DNA of 64,000 bases from Oscillospiraceae bacterium (GCA_022509025.1 JAFLUB010000003.1:22400-86399); one strand, 5' to 3'; counted from the stretch's first letter, positions 28,201-31,248 are shown. Notes: a model not told the origin generated them from the letters alone. Made by a program: numbers and translations.

Positions 28201-31105
28201 GGTAATATTTTGTAGCAGTTGTTCCGTCACCAAGCTCACCGTTTCCGTTATAACCCCATGACCAGACTGTTCCGTCTTTCTTAAGAGCAACCGTGAACGC
28301 GCCGCCCGAAGCGATCATCGGAGATGCAATGTCGGAAGCATTAGTGCGTACTTCAAGTTCAATAATGCTTATTTTGCCGTCGATTGTTCCAATAACCTGA
28401 GTGCGTCCGAATGCCTTAGCCGTTACTGTATTACCTGAAACAGTCGCAACATTTGAATTGATAACCTTTATGTTTGTCGCAGTTTTTCCTGTTATTTTAT
28501 TGAATACAGAAGCAGCGTCAAAGCTCTGACCAACCGCTATGCGCTGATATCTTTCTCCGAAATTGATATCCTTGCTTACTGTTGTGTCATACGGAACGAC
28601 AGCCTGTATGCTATATGTCGAATCATCCTCAGGAGGAAGATTGGTTGCAAGCTCATCCTGTTCCTTAGGATCATAGTCTTTAAAATATCCGATTAATGTA
28701 CCGTCTTCCAGCTGCTCAATATTTTCATCTTCTCCGTCTTCCGAATCGTTATCCGACGGTTCAGCTATCGGCTCGTCATCCTCAGGAGCGTCTTCCGGTT
28801 TTTCCGGTAATTGGACTTCAGGCTCTATTATGTCTCCGGATGTATCTTCCGGAGCGAATATTCCCTCGCCCTCCTCCGGCGTGCCTGTTACTCTGTCGCC
28901 AAGTTCCATACCCGCCGTGGCGCTGTCCGGTGTCTCCTCCGGTATACCTTCCCCGCCGGGGAGCTCCATACCGAGTGACGGATCATTTTCAAACTGCTCA
29001 TCGAACATCGGATCGTCATTTTCAAACTGCTCGCCGAACATCGGATCGTCATTTTCAGCCTGCTCACCGAACATCGGATCGTCATTTTCAAACTGCTCAC
29101 CGAACATCGGATCATATGTTGACGTATCGCCGTCTGATACTACATCCTCATTGTTATATGAGCTATCTGTATTTGAAGAATACGAAGATGATGTTGTTAC
29201 ACGGGAGCCTGAACCACCTTTTGAACCTCCGACATAAGATCCCGATGAAGCACTGATATCTGTCTGTTCGGGTTCTGCTACCGGAGTATTAACTGTAACA
29301 GTGTTTACCTTTTCAATCTCCACGTCTGCAATTCTTGCAACGTATTCTATAATTTCCTGTTCTGTATATGTAGTGAATGATTCAACCTGAGTTCCTACTG
29401 ACGGTGCTGATGTTGTTGTATACTCATTAACCGTTGTAGATGACTGTGTACCGTCATCGGTTGTAACCGTTTCACGAACTGTGTAGTTTGTTCCGACTAC
29501 TTCCTCTACCGTTTCTTCCGTCGCTACTGTTTCTGTTGACGGCACCATGACTGTTTCATATTCGGTTTCGTAAATAGTCTCTCCTGTTTCCTCGTCATAA
29601 GCGGCAGCCACAACTGTCTCAACTCTCATTTCCTTTTCTGTAGGAACTTCTTCATAAACTGTCTTTGTAACAGTTTCAACTATAGGCTCTTCGCTTACGA
29701 TTTCTGTCGTTGTTGTCTTGGTCGTTGTTGTCTCTACCTGCTTAGTGTTCTTTACTTCTTCAATTACTTCTTTCTGTACTGTTTCTTTTGTAACAACTTC
29801 TTTTGTTTCCGGCTGAACAGTTACGCCTGCATTGCTATCGACCTTGGCATATGTACGCGCTTCATCCGTTTCCTCCGATGCTGGCTTCGTCTGAGATTCA
29901 TCGACCTTCGTCTCATCCGCTACTTCTGCATCAGATTCATCTGTTTTCTTTTCTGATTTTGTCTCTGTCTTATTTTCTGATTTTACGTCTGTTTTTGTCT
30001 CATTCTTGTCTGTTTCTGACTGAGTTTCTTCCTTATTATATATAGCATCATTTTCGTTGTTGATTTTTTCATTATCGGTATCAGACTCTTCATCGTCCTC
30101 CAACGCTGTCACTGATGCTTTCATTTCATCGTTGTTTTCGTCCGCATTCTTTTCTTCCTGCATTTCATTAAACAGGGCAAGAATTTCCTCATCGGACATA
30201 TTGTCATAATCGGGAGTTGATGTAGCACCGAACGCAGACAAATCATACACAGAGTTTTCCTGTGTAAGTCCCGTCTGATATAATTCCTCTACAAACTTTT
30301 TAACTTCTTCAGATTCAAATTCTGTCTTTGAACCTGCTTCTATTTCTTTCGGTGTTTCACCGTTCTCGGGAGCTACTCCGTTGGACAGATAAATAGTACC
30401 CGTTATTCTTTCAAGCGGGTTTGATTTAAGCATAGCATAGAACGGTGTTCTTTCTATAGTCTCAACCTGTTCTCCGTCCCATGTGATTTCTACCGAGCTC
30501 TTATCGCCTTCTACTACAGGCTCAGAGATAGATACAAATTTAGGATCTCCGACTTCCCATACGATATCATTACCGTCTCCGTCTGCTGCTGTAGCAGTGA
30601 AAACCTTTGACATTCCAAAATATTCGAAAAGGGAGAATGACTCGTTAAACCACAGCTTATCGCTGTCGTTTTCAGTTGAAAACGGTTCAAGAACCTGGGA
30701 AGTATCAACCGATGTTTCAGCCGACATATTATTGTTCAGTGAAGATGATGACGATGACGAGGAAGTGCCGTTTGAATCAGAAGCATACGAAGAATTACCT
30801 CCGTTTTGGGAGACTGCTCCTGAATTGTTTTCTGCACCACTATTAGACGCAGCCTCTGCTTCTTCATTCTGAGCAGCATCTGCGCCTTCTTTATTATTGT
30901 CCTCATCACCGGCAGCAACGGCTTCATCTGATTCCGCGCTGCCATCTGCATCTAAGGCAGTGTTTTCCTCCGAATTAGTATTCTCTATAATCGCCCATGC
31001 GGCGTTCGAGAAATCTGCGTAGGTAGGTATCTGGACTGATGTGCCTACCATCGATGCCATAATCAGCACCGACAAAAGTTTTGTCATCGTTTTACTGAAC
31101 TTCAT
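1..31105 (-). CDS. Giant exported RCC1 beta-propeller array protein (partial, C-terminus off the left edge)
   Basis: One frame stays open from ATG 31105 to the window edge, at least 10,368 residues; I checked the frame at the start, near 16 kb and at base 1. A signal peptide (MKFSKTMTKLLSVLIMASM) follows a GGGGAG ribosome binding site. Residues to about 800 are acidic, Ser/Thr/Glu-rich and low complexity. Then come RCC1 blades (typical core WGNNTYGQLGNG). I count 15 groups of exactly seven, starting near 28330, 26530, 24815, 23110, 21345, 19605, 17900, 15790, 14330, 12840, 11290, 9700, 8160, 6770 and 5450, each separated by an Ig-like domain with a typical 'ATVD..G.I' strand. Below about 4270 lie cadherin-like domains. 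Seven RCC1 blades close one propeller, as in secreted BLIP-II, which binds beta-lactamases. A role as a surface binding scaffold is inference; the anchor is not visible. Confidence 0.93.
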   Translation of the reverse strand, partial: MKFSKTMTKLLSVLIMASMVGTSVQIPTYADFSNAAWAIIENTNSEENTALDADGSAESDEAVAAGDEDNNKEGADAAQNEEAEAASNSGAENNSGAVSQNGGNSSYASDSNGTSSSSSSSSLNNNMSAETSVDTSQVLEPFSTENDSDKLWFNESFSLFEYFGMSKVFTATAADGDGNDIVWEVGDPKFVSISEPVVEGDKSSVEITWDGEQVETIERTPFYAMLKSNPLERITGTIYLSNGVAPENGETPKEIEAGSKTEFESEEVKKFVEELYQTGLTQENSVYDLSAFGATSTPDYDNMSDEEILALFNEMQEEKNADENNDEMKASVTALEDDEESDTDNEKINNENDAIYNKEETQSETDKNETKTDVKSENKTETKSEKKTDESDAEVADETKVDESQTKPASEETDEARTYAKVDSNAGVTVQPETKEVVTKETVQKEVIEEVKNTKQVETTTTKTTTTEIVSEEPIVETVTKTVYEEVPTEKEMRVETVVAAAYDEETGETIYETEYETVMVPSTETVATEETVEEVVGTNYTVRETVTTDDGTQSSTTVNEYTTTSAPSVGTQVESFTTYTEQEIIEYVARIADVEIEKVNTVTVNTPVAEPEQTDISASSGSYVGGSKGGSGSRVTTSSSYSSNTDSSYNNEDVVSDGDTSTYDPMFGEQFENDDPMFGEQAENDDPMFGEQFENDDPMFDEQFENDPSLGMELPGGEGIPEETPDSATAGMELGDRVTGTPEEGEGIFAPEDTSGDIIEPEVQLPEKPEDAPEDDEPIAEPSDNDSEDGEDENIEQLEDGTLIGYFKDYDPKEQDELATNLPPEDDSTYSIQAVVPYDTTVSKDINFGERYQRIAVGQSFDAASVFNKITGKTATNIKVINSNVATVSGNTVTAKAFGRTQVIGTIDGKISIIELEVRTNASDIASPMIASGGAFTVALKKDGTVWSWGYNGNGELGDGTTATKYYPVQVMTGEQGNPYGYLNNIIQITAGSNFAAALSNAGEVYLWGSSSNSALGINAAGATRGNTSVPVLMNKNEIHDIKYISAGHLSMMAIRADGSLWAWGYNGYGMLGNNSTANTAAPVRVVAGNSASTSGYIEDVVQANPARYHSVVLKADGTVWTFGSAQFGQLGFNTVANTGYGTVTRKDYRSLNVTYPYQAKPVQVLRGAQGTHTGTYLEDVVQISAAGGYGTQVRNYSGTYTYYYYYGTSLALTADKNVYGWGSSGYGALGGTIYQQTIPKLVNSSGQTVQAVLGGASGQSISNSSYNYAGTISVGSYTHTLMLYEDGTVHSAGYNAQGQLGNGNTTTTGAIQTAQNSDALVKNMVQLSASTNGYSSASLRQDGTVWTWGYNANGQAGNGTVDTPKTTPLQAGTAGSNTLVIRGGEFASTIGDDGPMGKMGVYGDKDTVISNLILRGDDIALRKSTNDLQYDAFRINKNMIFRKFSLALAVDEEIPITSGALTNVTVTYKSMNPDIATVDAVGTITPNNKGRYGSTQIVVIAEVTDLGITHTFRGLMRVSIAPSVGIAMPQIATGAGHTIALRYDGTVWAWGYNANGELGNGGSANIYSPVQVLGGATGKQYLEDIIQIAAGSNYTLALRKDGTVWAWGYNGNGELGNGTTTTSRVPVQVQGETAGTELRNIVAITAGYYSGFALRRDGTVYAWGYNNYGQLGINVTGNKYYPTKVTGGASGSQYLEDIIQVESGRFHTAFLKSNGTVFTAGSAQFGQLGFNTAANVGYGTVARNDYRSLTVTYPYKSAPVQVLTGAQGRASGYLEDVVQIDASGGYGTQVRNYSGTYTYYYYYGTSLALTDNKYVYGWGSSKYGALGAMNLYQQTSPRLIDSTGKVVHIASGGAAGDSITNGSYNYAGTIAVGSYTYTVTLYNDGTVHSLGYNGHGELGNGSTASTNGIQTAQNSEKLIVDMLQVATSQNGYFSAGLKQDGTVWTWGYNGYGQLGNGTVDQKVNPIQVGGGGSNAMHVSYGKITHNGEVIEEFNNPNEIISNITMAEDDEFVIDTSKIISKQSFSLLPDTETLTPESLHITSFTTKYATVVNGNIVKPVPGAYGTAVILVKSDSGYQSLIRIKIKPSKEVNEDSIAMPFVSAGGAHAVALKYDGTVWSWGQSPNGELGNGGNTNIFSVVQVVGGDTGDKFLQNIIQISAGSNHTLALRKDGTVWAWGSGANGRLGTGSTANTNVPKQVVGVGGTGVLSNIVQVSAGYAHSLAVAADGTVYSWGYNNYGQLGNNSTAATTYPVQVLGGASGSAYLGDVVQVSAAYFHSMALKANGTVYSWGSAQFGQLGYSTAANAGYGTVVRKDYRSLTVTYPYKPAPVQVLTGAQGRASGYLEDVVQIDTSGGYGTQVRNYSGTYTYYYYYGTSLALTQDKNVYGWGSSKYGALGAMNLYQQTAPRLVDSSKQTVQLSSGGASGDSVTNGSYNYAGTIAVGSYTYTQLLYENGTLHSLGYNGHGELGNGATASTNGIQTVQNSEKLIFNMLQVSAATNGYFDAALKFDGTVWTWGYNGTGQLGNGTTDQKTAPIQVGGGGSNAMRISYGSIKNQDTGLITQKFNDPNEIITNIVLAENEVFQIDTSEVVLKQSFSLLPDLENAAAGKISYKSFNEKLATVDDTGLVTPVKGLYGTAIILVNSEAGYKSIIRITIKPASTDKKPSIAMPMIAAGADHAVSLRYDGTVWTWGTNAYGQLGDGTTTTSPSPVQVILSKDENDKITYLSNIIQVAAGSQFSLALTKDGEIYAWGAGANGRLGTGSTSNSVYPKKVVGGAMGTTTLQKVVQISAGYAYALALTKSGEVYAWGHNNYGQLGINATGDKTTPVHVLGGASGSAYLSDVAQVSAAYYHSMALKTNGTVYTWGNTQFGQLGYSTAANAGYGTVVRKDYRSLTVTYPYKPAPVQVLTGAQGKASGYLENVVQIDSSGGYGTQVRNYSGTYTYYYYYGTSLALTEEKNVYGWGSSKYGALGTMNLYQQTTPRLVDGTGKTVQVASGGTAGDSVTNGSYNYAGTIAVGSYTHTLLLYQDGSIHSLGYNGQGQLGNGNTSTTNALQTVKLVTDMTNIAGSKNGYFSAAVKDDGTVWTWGYNARGELGNGTYDTPKSTPIQVGGSSSNAMKLRYGAVLNEDGTVAKDPETRKELVYDKPTNLLTTVYIGEDQQFRIDTDNIQVEKSFSLLDANTEVKPENVTFESFNPNLAKVEKDSVTLNGIVKPVPVSPDADSRFGMALILVKDSVSGYTSVIRVGIKPKDAVAMPMVATGAHHTVALKANGTVWTWGYNGNGELGIGNTKNASVPMQVKAGEQDTDSGNLENIVQVSAGSNFSVALDKNGNVWTWGYNGNKELGRNPTSAAPQTLPGKVTGVNNVVSLSAGYYHTLVIKNDGTVYSWGYNSYGQLGNASTGNQVVPQRVRGGATGNAYLTDVLQVSAGYFHSVALKTNGNVFTWGNNQFGQLGWHTAANTGYGTVTRRDYRSLNVTYPYRNVPVQVLTGAQNSESGYLGNVVQIDSSGGYATQVRAYSGTYTYYYYYGTTLALTQNKTVYGWGNSKYGQLAATNVYQQTVPRVVDNTGKVTQLAAGGAGGESIRNTSYNYAGTIAVGAYDYTYMLQDDGTIKSVGYNNIGQLGNGRTSTGSTISGSVVSNMTDVIQTEASNNGNFGVALRKDGTVWEWGQNAYGQLGNSSTVNSTIPVIAGYPETTNFDIVDAQVVKQDSGSIVRKYTWDNMMPRSMTAAHAINSDEKITIDTSTIIGEYIYGFNLLTDRNTTLSRPENISLESIDKSMLTVKVDVANKKAYIIPNTEGKYGTGIVVIRDSGEERNFMGVIRVEVRPAGYAATPMVTATEYSTIALKADGTVWAWGRNNVGQLGNNDTADSLVPVQVRSGAAATGTYLSDIVQVAAGGDATNAYVLALRSNGTVYAWGSNIYGQLGNGVTNNPNTGTSYYLVPVQVVGGESGDKYLKNIVQIAAGSYFSMALDKNGNVYTWGLNNNGQLGNETRTNSSVPIRPVGGAAYTLNLEDVVQIAATGNGVDTAIVLKKDGSVMGWGNNGYGQLGNSATGSYYTTPIRATAYANSRKNGNKVTGLQEIVQIDAGGWSAAAVTSDREVLAWGYNNVGQLGNGTTATPKNAAAPVKINATENLKKAVQVVVGTQQMAALVVEDADSSSGSDTEEDSDSNSKQSNHATSVYAWGSNAYGQIGIDSTATGAQTYAQRVKSGLSASESGFLENTVALYAGGYHLGAIQNNYSAWDWGYNGFGELGDGTVDNQRVPVQVVSDKGKPQLTMPKAKFTSNGIQKDVEIYYDTFRISKEDKAISAIHVDDTLAIDLESIGVVVAFNLKDDPEYDTDRLTFKSLDESVATVGDTKEDKGIVKAHKPGITYIVVREDETGAEGFFRLNVVPKGTANIAYPEISAGVAHAVALKSDGTVWSWGLNNYSQLGIGTSGGTVQEPTQVMVRENQDNPNSDNVPLTNVIKIAAGAYHTLALTNKGQVYAWGWGNYGSLGDGSTTNHQANVAMKVVGTSFTANNSNTYLGDGNGSSFIVDIAAAGYSNYATYSMALDTDGNVYTWGRNYYRAIEPQNTNSNLYRAVPSNISNTNVMIQGAVKVVADSVGHNARVLRSDGQVISWGYGAYGNLGNGATPTSGVTAQANLQGKRAVYAKGGWHTAAAVTSDGSVLVWGYGGHGALGNNGSSANIATPIIIGEYSEQTYEDVVYSIMADGDVVLMEAEEEPVPEGEDASLSYVNAVLTLKNGETDGKLGNTLENDKNSYEIPEIPLGTQSVKLQVKPNVNGATVKFQDGNSEWVAGEADETAEGVWLSPEYNVLATAETGNITKTINVEVTSTNGSNKENYTVTLTNKASQTVTSVPIFLDISNSSVVLMSDGTMRTSGTANTPAMGQGTSHAFGTVGKVLAGNAAASDGTYFGKAIYAASSNGEIKNTYAIKENGSVWAWGVNQYNQLSYTDSNGSTTATQYTPVRVGKSYMTVQHYLYSKTEDSGAFTLDAPYLDTFNVFNASADTPTDLPLQWQTYDGSNDIVSISSRKSDDGKTTIWEATPHKVGTTYLIVSLADDALTTGVVKVEVRPSDVVVSGGVIGEENSGITVTKGASVAYPQVAAGTDFTIALKADGTVWTWGNNTYGQLGNGQKNGTIVYPEKITLGKNDVKAIRVTAAGQFAAAIDVKGNVWTWGRNNMGQLGINSTTDQNTPQQVKAGEQGGTYLSNIVEIAAGGMNDDYGFIVAVDKTGAVYGFGANEYRQLTTNNVNNVTTPVVLPAQGVVDVKVGKGATVYMLTGSGLVYAYGKNRLYEYGTGGTSTTSVLTKVPLTNRAMTIGAGNQNGMAVTYSLSLVDTKKVVKTETYAWGNNANNAISTQNAAQIKKPAVMLGRDNTARIGGGDSVYAIDKDGNVKMSGLGTSGQLAGGENKSTSTLIPYVVFAKKNDGAVDDAIGAATSVGGAHSLYIDDEGHVWSTGNNTTSQLALQNAGDSINLAEQIGKTPTIIFKSRDILAKKDAEKPENIDQYLTIKGEFNLFRPESKEEDFEKKYDSWNPEIATIDNNGDIIGKKIGQTYVKVTISEPKSGFTTTQHVLISVVPDKEKYITYPMVGSGQTHTVALKADGTVWTWGNNTSGQLGLGYTGSMETVPQKVMSNVKKIAVGDNFTMALDMDGNVWTWGINSYGELGLGLATNVIVNEPKLIETFKNDGIKIADIAAGGYTTQEFALALTESMDVYGWGKNVSRQILNVNVNYYDAPVYTGVSRAIAIAAGRDATSYALTETGVINAWGYNSYNEHGTNGQSTSNVAKSKVTIPANENVIAIAAGYRSGFAITDNKKTYVWGKGVNAELGITNSNGLPMENPNISAALRITGAKSTFAINAMNQKLFATGANTNSMLGTGDTAATVSTFKNVKISHDGKSASEDMEALMASASNSGSHSVAIENNGDVYAWGLGTSGQIGNDDIINKNTPTAVGSARIEFSGDGVENNRLLTYAGIEGADSTQTIKTQVVSGFNVFDDRVLGDVDIKFISTDSSVVEIVNTDFLTADDAETGDPKGTAKSQLKFVSTGEAMIVAVDAKDGKNLYGMLKVQVLPNNYSDVVSKSVFPKITTGYQFSVALKADGTVWTWGDNTYGQLGVNKSSTALPNSGSPVQVKLNNNKGLANVVDIAAGTFAAYALTKDGYVYTWGRNSWAGLGQGTNNEYNQIYPVKVKSPDGKGYLGDGFDAEHKIINISADLGTAIAIRADGTAYAWGYNGYGQLGNGTSNNNITLPTKMIGVNNALDAAVGTYSTAILNKDLTVYGLGYNYYGELGNGTRTNATYVQMMKNNPAYGTGNFKGVVDLTRGDHYGSFVTFEWNGSKFDNYLYTTGYSAEWVTAENNSTVNMYPVRAKGVNGNDYLTGISSVTATFRSEVAKTNDGKGNLYAWGFNDIGQTGIGKAGATITYPTPVLENSRSADPMSGIMMIGSSAGYDSYRTRHVLAADKDGRVYAWGNNNAYQLGDQSTDNSSFPVIVGSSSLVIDKASVRLKPAGIGTEAETTVQVTANNTAEPFALFKDTPALDGKISWDILNYDVAKIIGATDKNTITIKAKGEGTTVAVATDEMTGKTIAVRITVSEGYTNPKIAIGNDFLIALKADGTVWGWGVNNYGQVGAKTNSPTIVSPTKIEKYINTSNNKTFDMPKVIDIATGADHALALTEDGQVYAWGRNNYGQLGVSNYSTSNIPVAVKSFPAKSKPIIAIAAGADHSVALAADGIVYSFGNNTYGQLGIAADEAMHATPVAMSGVAGNGTLTSVVEIAAGEGHTMMLLGNGTLWTVGNNDRKQLGVDTIFENNSTSVIQQVMAIPEETITVKADGEETEKEISQPVKIIDIFAGARNSAFITRSGDAYVWGYSKNHQTGTFASGGTDKPQKVDKNESGDDLGKAINIQFGGIRDTNNRSTEDYHIALMVRDENNKNGNIYTWGNTAHGQIGNSIEKDGDAEHPRKIAVNGKNDDIWGIAAGGNNTSVILNDGYVYTWGVSNKGQIGDGTAGQSNDEETIKAEPTKTGDDYLSLSTYFVTVKANETQNIEATYNKFFNVKYDTDDKATFEVSTLDNSIATASRDGKTVTIHGEEAGATTQIIVTGTSGDGKTSREAAVQVTVIGFGDNNVEYKALPQVGSGADFSVALDKNGTVWTWGRNNYGQLGDSSNTDRIVPTAITFSFSNKTSYITRIETGVNHTIALDNTGKVWAWGYNGNGQLGTGNTSNYNKPVQITLPDGAIAKEIAVGEITGFALDNNGYIYGWGDGYGRSPIKLDLFERIIQLSGKYALKSDGTIWAVPTRNGSATIASKEASNKFYKIASSDATNSHTLLLSRDYRLYVFGNNSNGQLGIPGEIGNDSIQELVIRTASNDNSESGEEKDSDDEDDSDSDDDGDGDTDPADKTDTDGDGDQDNNDSGNTGSDDDVKPEIPAVSYKVTDIAAGRNYSVAVLDDGTVYAWGANNYKQLGSSSSSNLYEPALVVYPTYVLTLDEEYDIDIILAQAGVDHTMTVDTEGYVWTFGSNDFSELGNQDNQTSYIPVRAGRRQMGVVPQIIHLATGESFNVTKDSDDGKNTAIQVTIAEYLNLLGITGKEEKEYTVKSLDQDIVTVDEDGLTIRGKADGMAILEVNSPSSGTIGYVTVYVGIGEKDIHPMVDGGENHSIALKHDGTVWAWGSNTYGQLGNGQNGSGNAYIPFQIDALKDKKIIMIASGVNHNLAIDTLGNVYSWGDNTYGQLGNKKTSRTDSAVSAVKDSAGKAVTGAVDVTTHEDTSYILLANGTVMAFGREYNNQNYATLVSGLSKIHQISGNYALTISGEVWKITNTSVPSKVMGYRNADGAEIEIIEIAGGTDHLLALDAEGNVWAYGSNGRGQLGTGNTTPANVPVKLNYISNVTDISADRYTSAAIVAAEDGGKVYRWGANEYGQLGLGDTTDRRVPTRVTDESDRGILTFDVVSGGINHQMAVDSEGNVWAAGNNTNGQLGDSTVISKTLPVLVGGNEIVFFDKSTEKDLFNAIYVSTGETKNIGARFNIFNLYSDKSNRPEKFVFDTNNTDVISVTNTQDTSDPEDKGTGVVKGLKQGTSYIHVKETEYSNKHAYIKVVVTDDSVGFKPKAVTKGNHSLALKADGTIWAWGVNAKGQLGTGTTAASDEPVNVTPEGVTFKDIAVGDEYALAVDTDGNVWATGSNAYGQLGLSKGSTLNKFTQIEGLQDIITVAAGSSFALALDNKGYTWSWGSNNRGQLSVGNIGSKFTMPQKLLTIDNITAISAGYETAALLRSNGDIWAMGANSDGQAGLGNNSTSIWLSTEVRDLDEPIVDVSVGNNHSIALSYNSNVYTTGNNVNGQLGAGSSRNTFNKVSVASDIMDVEAGNMYSAAVDKNGSLYVFGINDKGQLGINSTSTVTTPKKNTIIEGLNEKALTVDGISLGNQYTVFYTPDGYVYGFGDYSLGAKLTRNETKSLIPVLIGERTDLISKHDITLPIGGSEVLDTYPGDEFNLLKPYVDLGDFDFESINEDIATVDANGKITGQNIGVTHVVVRRGELTSVSIVTVVDAKAKTAPMIAAGDSHVIALKSNGTVWAWGNNTYGQLGNGGVSNVYEPVNITALNNKDVVSVHAGAWYSLALTRKGQVYTWGRNNVGQLGTNSVNEFVQTPTLVSGLPVIKAIAAGDNHALLLSEDGFVYGFGDNTSNQLGASLGDNKSRIPVVIDGINKAISISAGGNTSRAVRYDGTVWAWGSNASGQINSSGNGTYGKPVKVDMGNFNGKVIRTYDGGSHTVALLNDGSLVTSGGNNYNQLGHSGSGWAYADTFDGGNYVVTASAGSEHNIALTADGSVYTWGNAAEGRLGLGEGVSGTVAAPTKANIDKSNEYQSIGVAAGGTASYVVLDDGFAWSFGKNLYGQLGNSYAGEDPAHNGQDKSENPEDANKYESELVSGRDMKLTPESVILNIGNNTQQMKVTFNRFNLIYDNATMNDTYEWEIPAIEELDDEGIPPIIKGAIVTVDANGVVSSHSRTGTATLYVTDTKTGTQQKAFIQVVEPGDMHLDKIFFDYSQLDPVVLRQAIDAGYLEEDEYSKIITQLDTELYQFKNPYKGINAGLVKTSVPDADTVTIRVKSLVDVDEIKLIRINDNKNVDSKGNILVPGESDKSEEGGAPETGDNDTPEVEGGDTPETGGDESENVGLFEAEGDELGDGNEPETGDGSEEGNEPGAGDDSDEDDIPDGYRAIKGKLLTADNLGDTDPKFIGYYEFTDVPIGTLYDNYYFAFSNNLNEVKPYYGVYKARSTRYSNDTTLKILRVGQDDPDAEENIDYAQSANHKAMAESESEYVIDAIQIGSTGNYYAVITDTEDDIDKATGTLKAKDVYIYGEAVISGKIRINQQTVNSDHADADKHEVHYDVQKVTFPAGVTSIIVPINVTAQYGDRNSGKDHALTIYRQSAATMIDKIDVEVEGTKYPAIVSDNDPQSYSVIIPANISDAAVEQVNIITTPKMKPSESDGLDELFVTYDPYSVLNALLVTDENHDNFTYNDFALDNNEPSDKVKIHLEADGIIGAPYTLTIYKVDEDSDPYVSVDNSGKLSPVVVEGQLMYVWSVPEDTETVEVTVATSLPEASVQIDETEVKLYRSVETVDVDLDPDKGYMDVPFRVILAAENKEDETATGEVREYTLRIYSSAADATLKSLEVNKLEGTGVDITVEDAYSVEYDAKNNRYIAKVKNDVSNVRVTATANNINARVGIEDTENDARITSKNNNSFDAYIATKDKILVGTTTTQYIVVTPANAKYPQMLYQLDIVRMSANVSIGVTFGGEEIYQNAYGEYEYTLPASTDDSDNTTQLLRAEGRVINGSDISTDKTMKITISDNPEFSLKTGATYYDEKNYKAAEPAPAVAYIHVQSEDGTEETFKVNLYKLPDTTGIIEVALTEYKVETEYNTALNSYSGQAIYPAGGAEEGIVVYVTTADARSNVAITKAGAAVPAITDFVTPTAIDAEDPTQGGIVKLTLKDIDPIENGGTQATIYVKAVDGIVPEMNTPALNIVYASINVDLFSVDAEATETDETGNDYTGMVKKMKDSDGHVYYYLGIDKSDIVTAEQKAEAPEGETIESKRINIRAEADDVAATVIIYADGEVLDDEVLEVADYVAYREVVLEESLMDTPIELTIRVTAEDGKTSAEYPLIIRRTMNDAAIEFIRAIELEDEEYNLEKDEAGDYFVYVEDDRTILPLRVKATDDHATVAIEASYNPAYYLGKEGITFSETNDTSETVDINGFANADDAKIPVYVKSEDGTTIDTYYVRVLSVTSNADLKKVEITVNGIIREADVSTTAENTYEINVPDTISTTDIIATPATPMVQYVHINGSYDAIDDETGAVRRVN
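8808..8980 (-). other. Asp-rich, TSP3-like linker inserted in propeller 12
   Basis: Between blades 5 and 6 of propeller 12 the giant protein carries an Asp/Ser/Gly stretch with repeated DxDGDGxxDxxD-like motifs (for example DTDGDGDQDNND). This pattern resembles calcium-binding thrombospondin type 3 repeats. Calcium binding is inferred from the motif only. Confidence 0.7.
16540..16905 (-). other. Cadherin-like domain inserted inside propeller 7
   Basis: Within the giant protein, blade 5 of propeller 7 (core WGYGGHGALG) is followed by an acidic stretch and a cadherin-like beta-sandwich ending in 'SNKENYTVTLTNKA', typical of the Pfam Cadherin-like family. Blades 6 and 7 follow only after it. 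The propeller is therefore split by a whole domain. Confidence 0.75.
20000..28330 (-). repeat. Five near-identical tandem propeller units of 1.7-1.8 kb
   Basis: Propellers 1 to 5 plus their Ig-like spacers repeat at DNA level. The anchor (plus-strand gtgatctgtagtct or close variants) begins at 20683, 22423, 24148, 25855 and 27649, giving spacings of 1740, 1725, 1707 and 1794 bp. Each unit encodes the same unusual fifth-blade segment, including YSGTYTYYYYYGTSLALT and YRSLTVTYPYK. Later propellers lack this segment and are more divergent, so this block looks like the youngest part of the gene. Confidence 0.9.
28982..29113 (-). repeat. Four tandem 33-bp units encoding DPMFGEQFEND
   Basis: Four in-frame units of 11 residues (DPMFGEQFEND, with Ala for Phe in one and Asp for Gly in another) lie in the acidic N-terminal linker of the giant protein, followed by DPSLGMELPGGEG. 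The near-identical 33-bp period suggests recent slippage or unequal exchange. The region is probably disordered. Confidence 0.9.
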
Positions 31106-31160
31106 AATATGTCTCCCCTTAATATGTTTGAAGTTGATGTATTTTTTTCTAAGAATTTCC

Positions 31161-31206
31161 AAACTTATATTTTGTGTGGAAACCCTTGAAAAACCTATAT
31201 TTTGTG
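31161..31206 (-). repeat. Direct repeat in the giant gene's leader
   Basis: Plus-strand AAACTTATATTTTGTG (31161-31176) and AAACCTATATTTTGTG (31191-31206) differ at one base and are spaced by 30 bp, three helical turns. They lie downstream of the giant gene promoter, inside its leader. They could be an operator or an RNA feature; no regulator is known. Confidence 0.55.
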
Positions 31207-31248
31207 GTATTCAATGTCCATTTTGGGCATAATACTACTATTATCTAT

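Noticed and set aside
20000..28330. Possible CRISPR or satellite array from regularly repeated DNA
   Set aside because: The repeats are coding, of 1.7-1.8 kb, and conserve reading frame with synonymous changes; there are no short palindromic repeats with unique spacers.
28982..29113. 33-bp tandem repeats as a CRISPR array
   Set aside because: Units abut directly with no spacers and encode an in-frame 11-residue repeat.
428..30872. Dozens of 60-190 codon plus-strand and off-frame minus-strand ORFs across 1-31 kb
   Set aside because: They are shadows of the repetitive giant gene: they recur with its period, lack ribosome binding sites, and their translations (for example Ser/Pro-rich) merely mirror the RCC1 codons in other frames.
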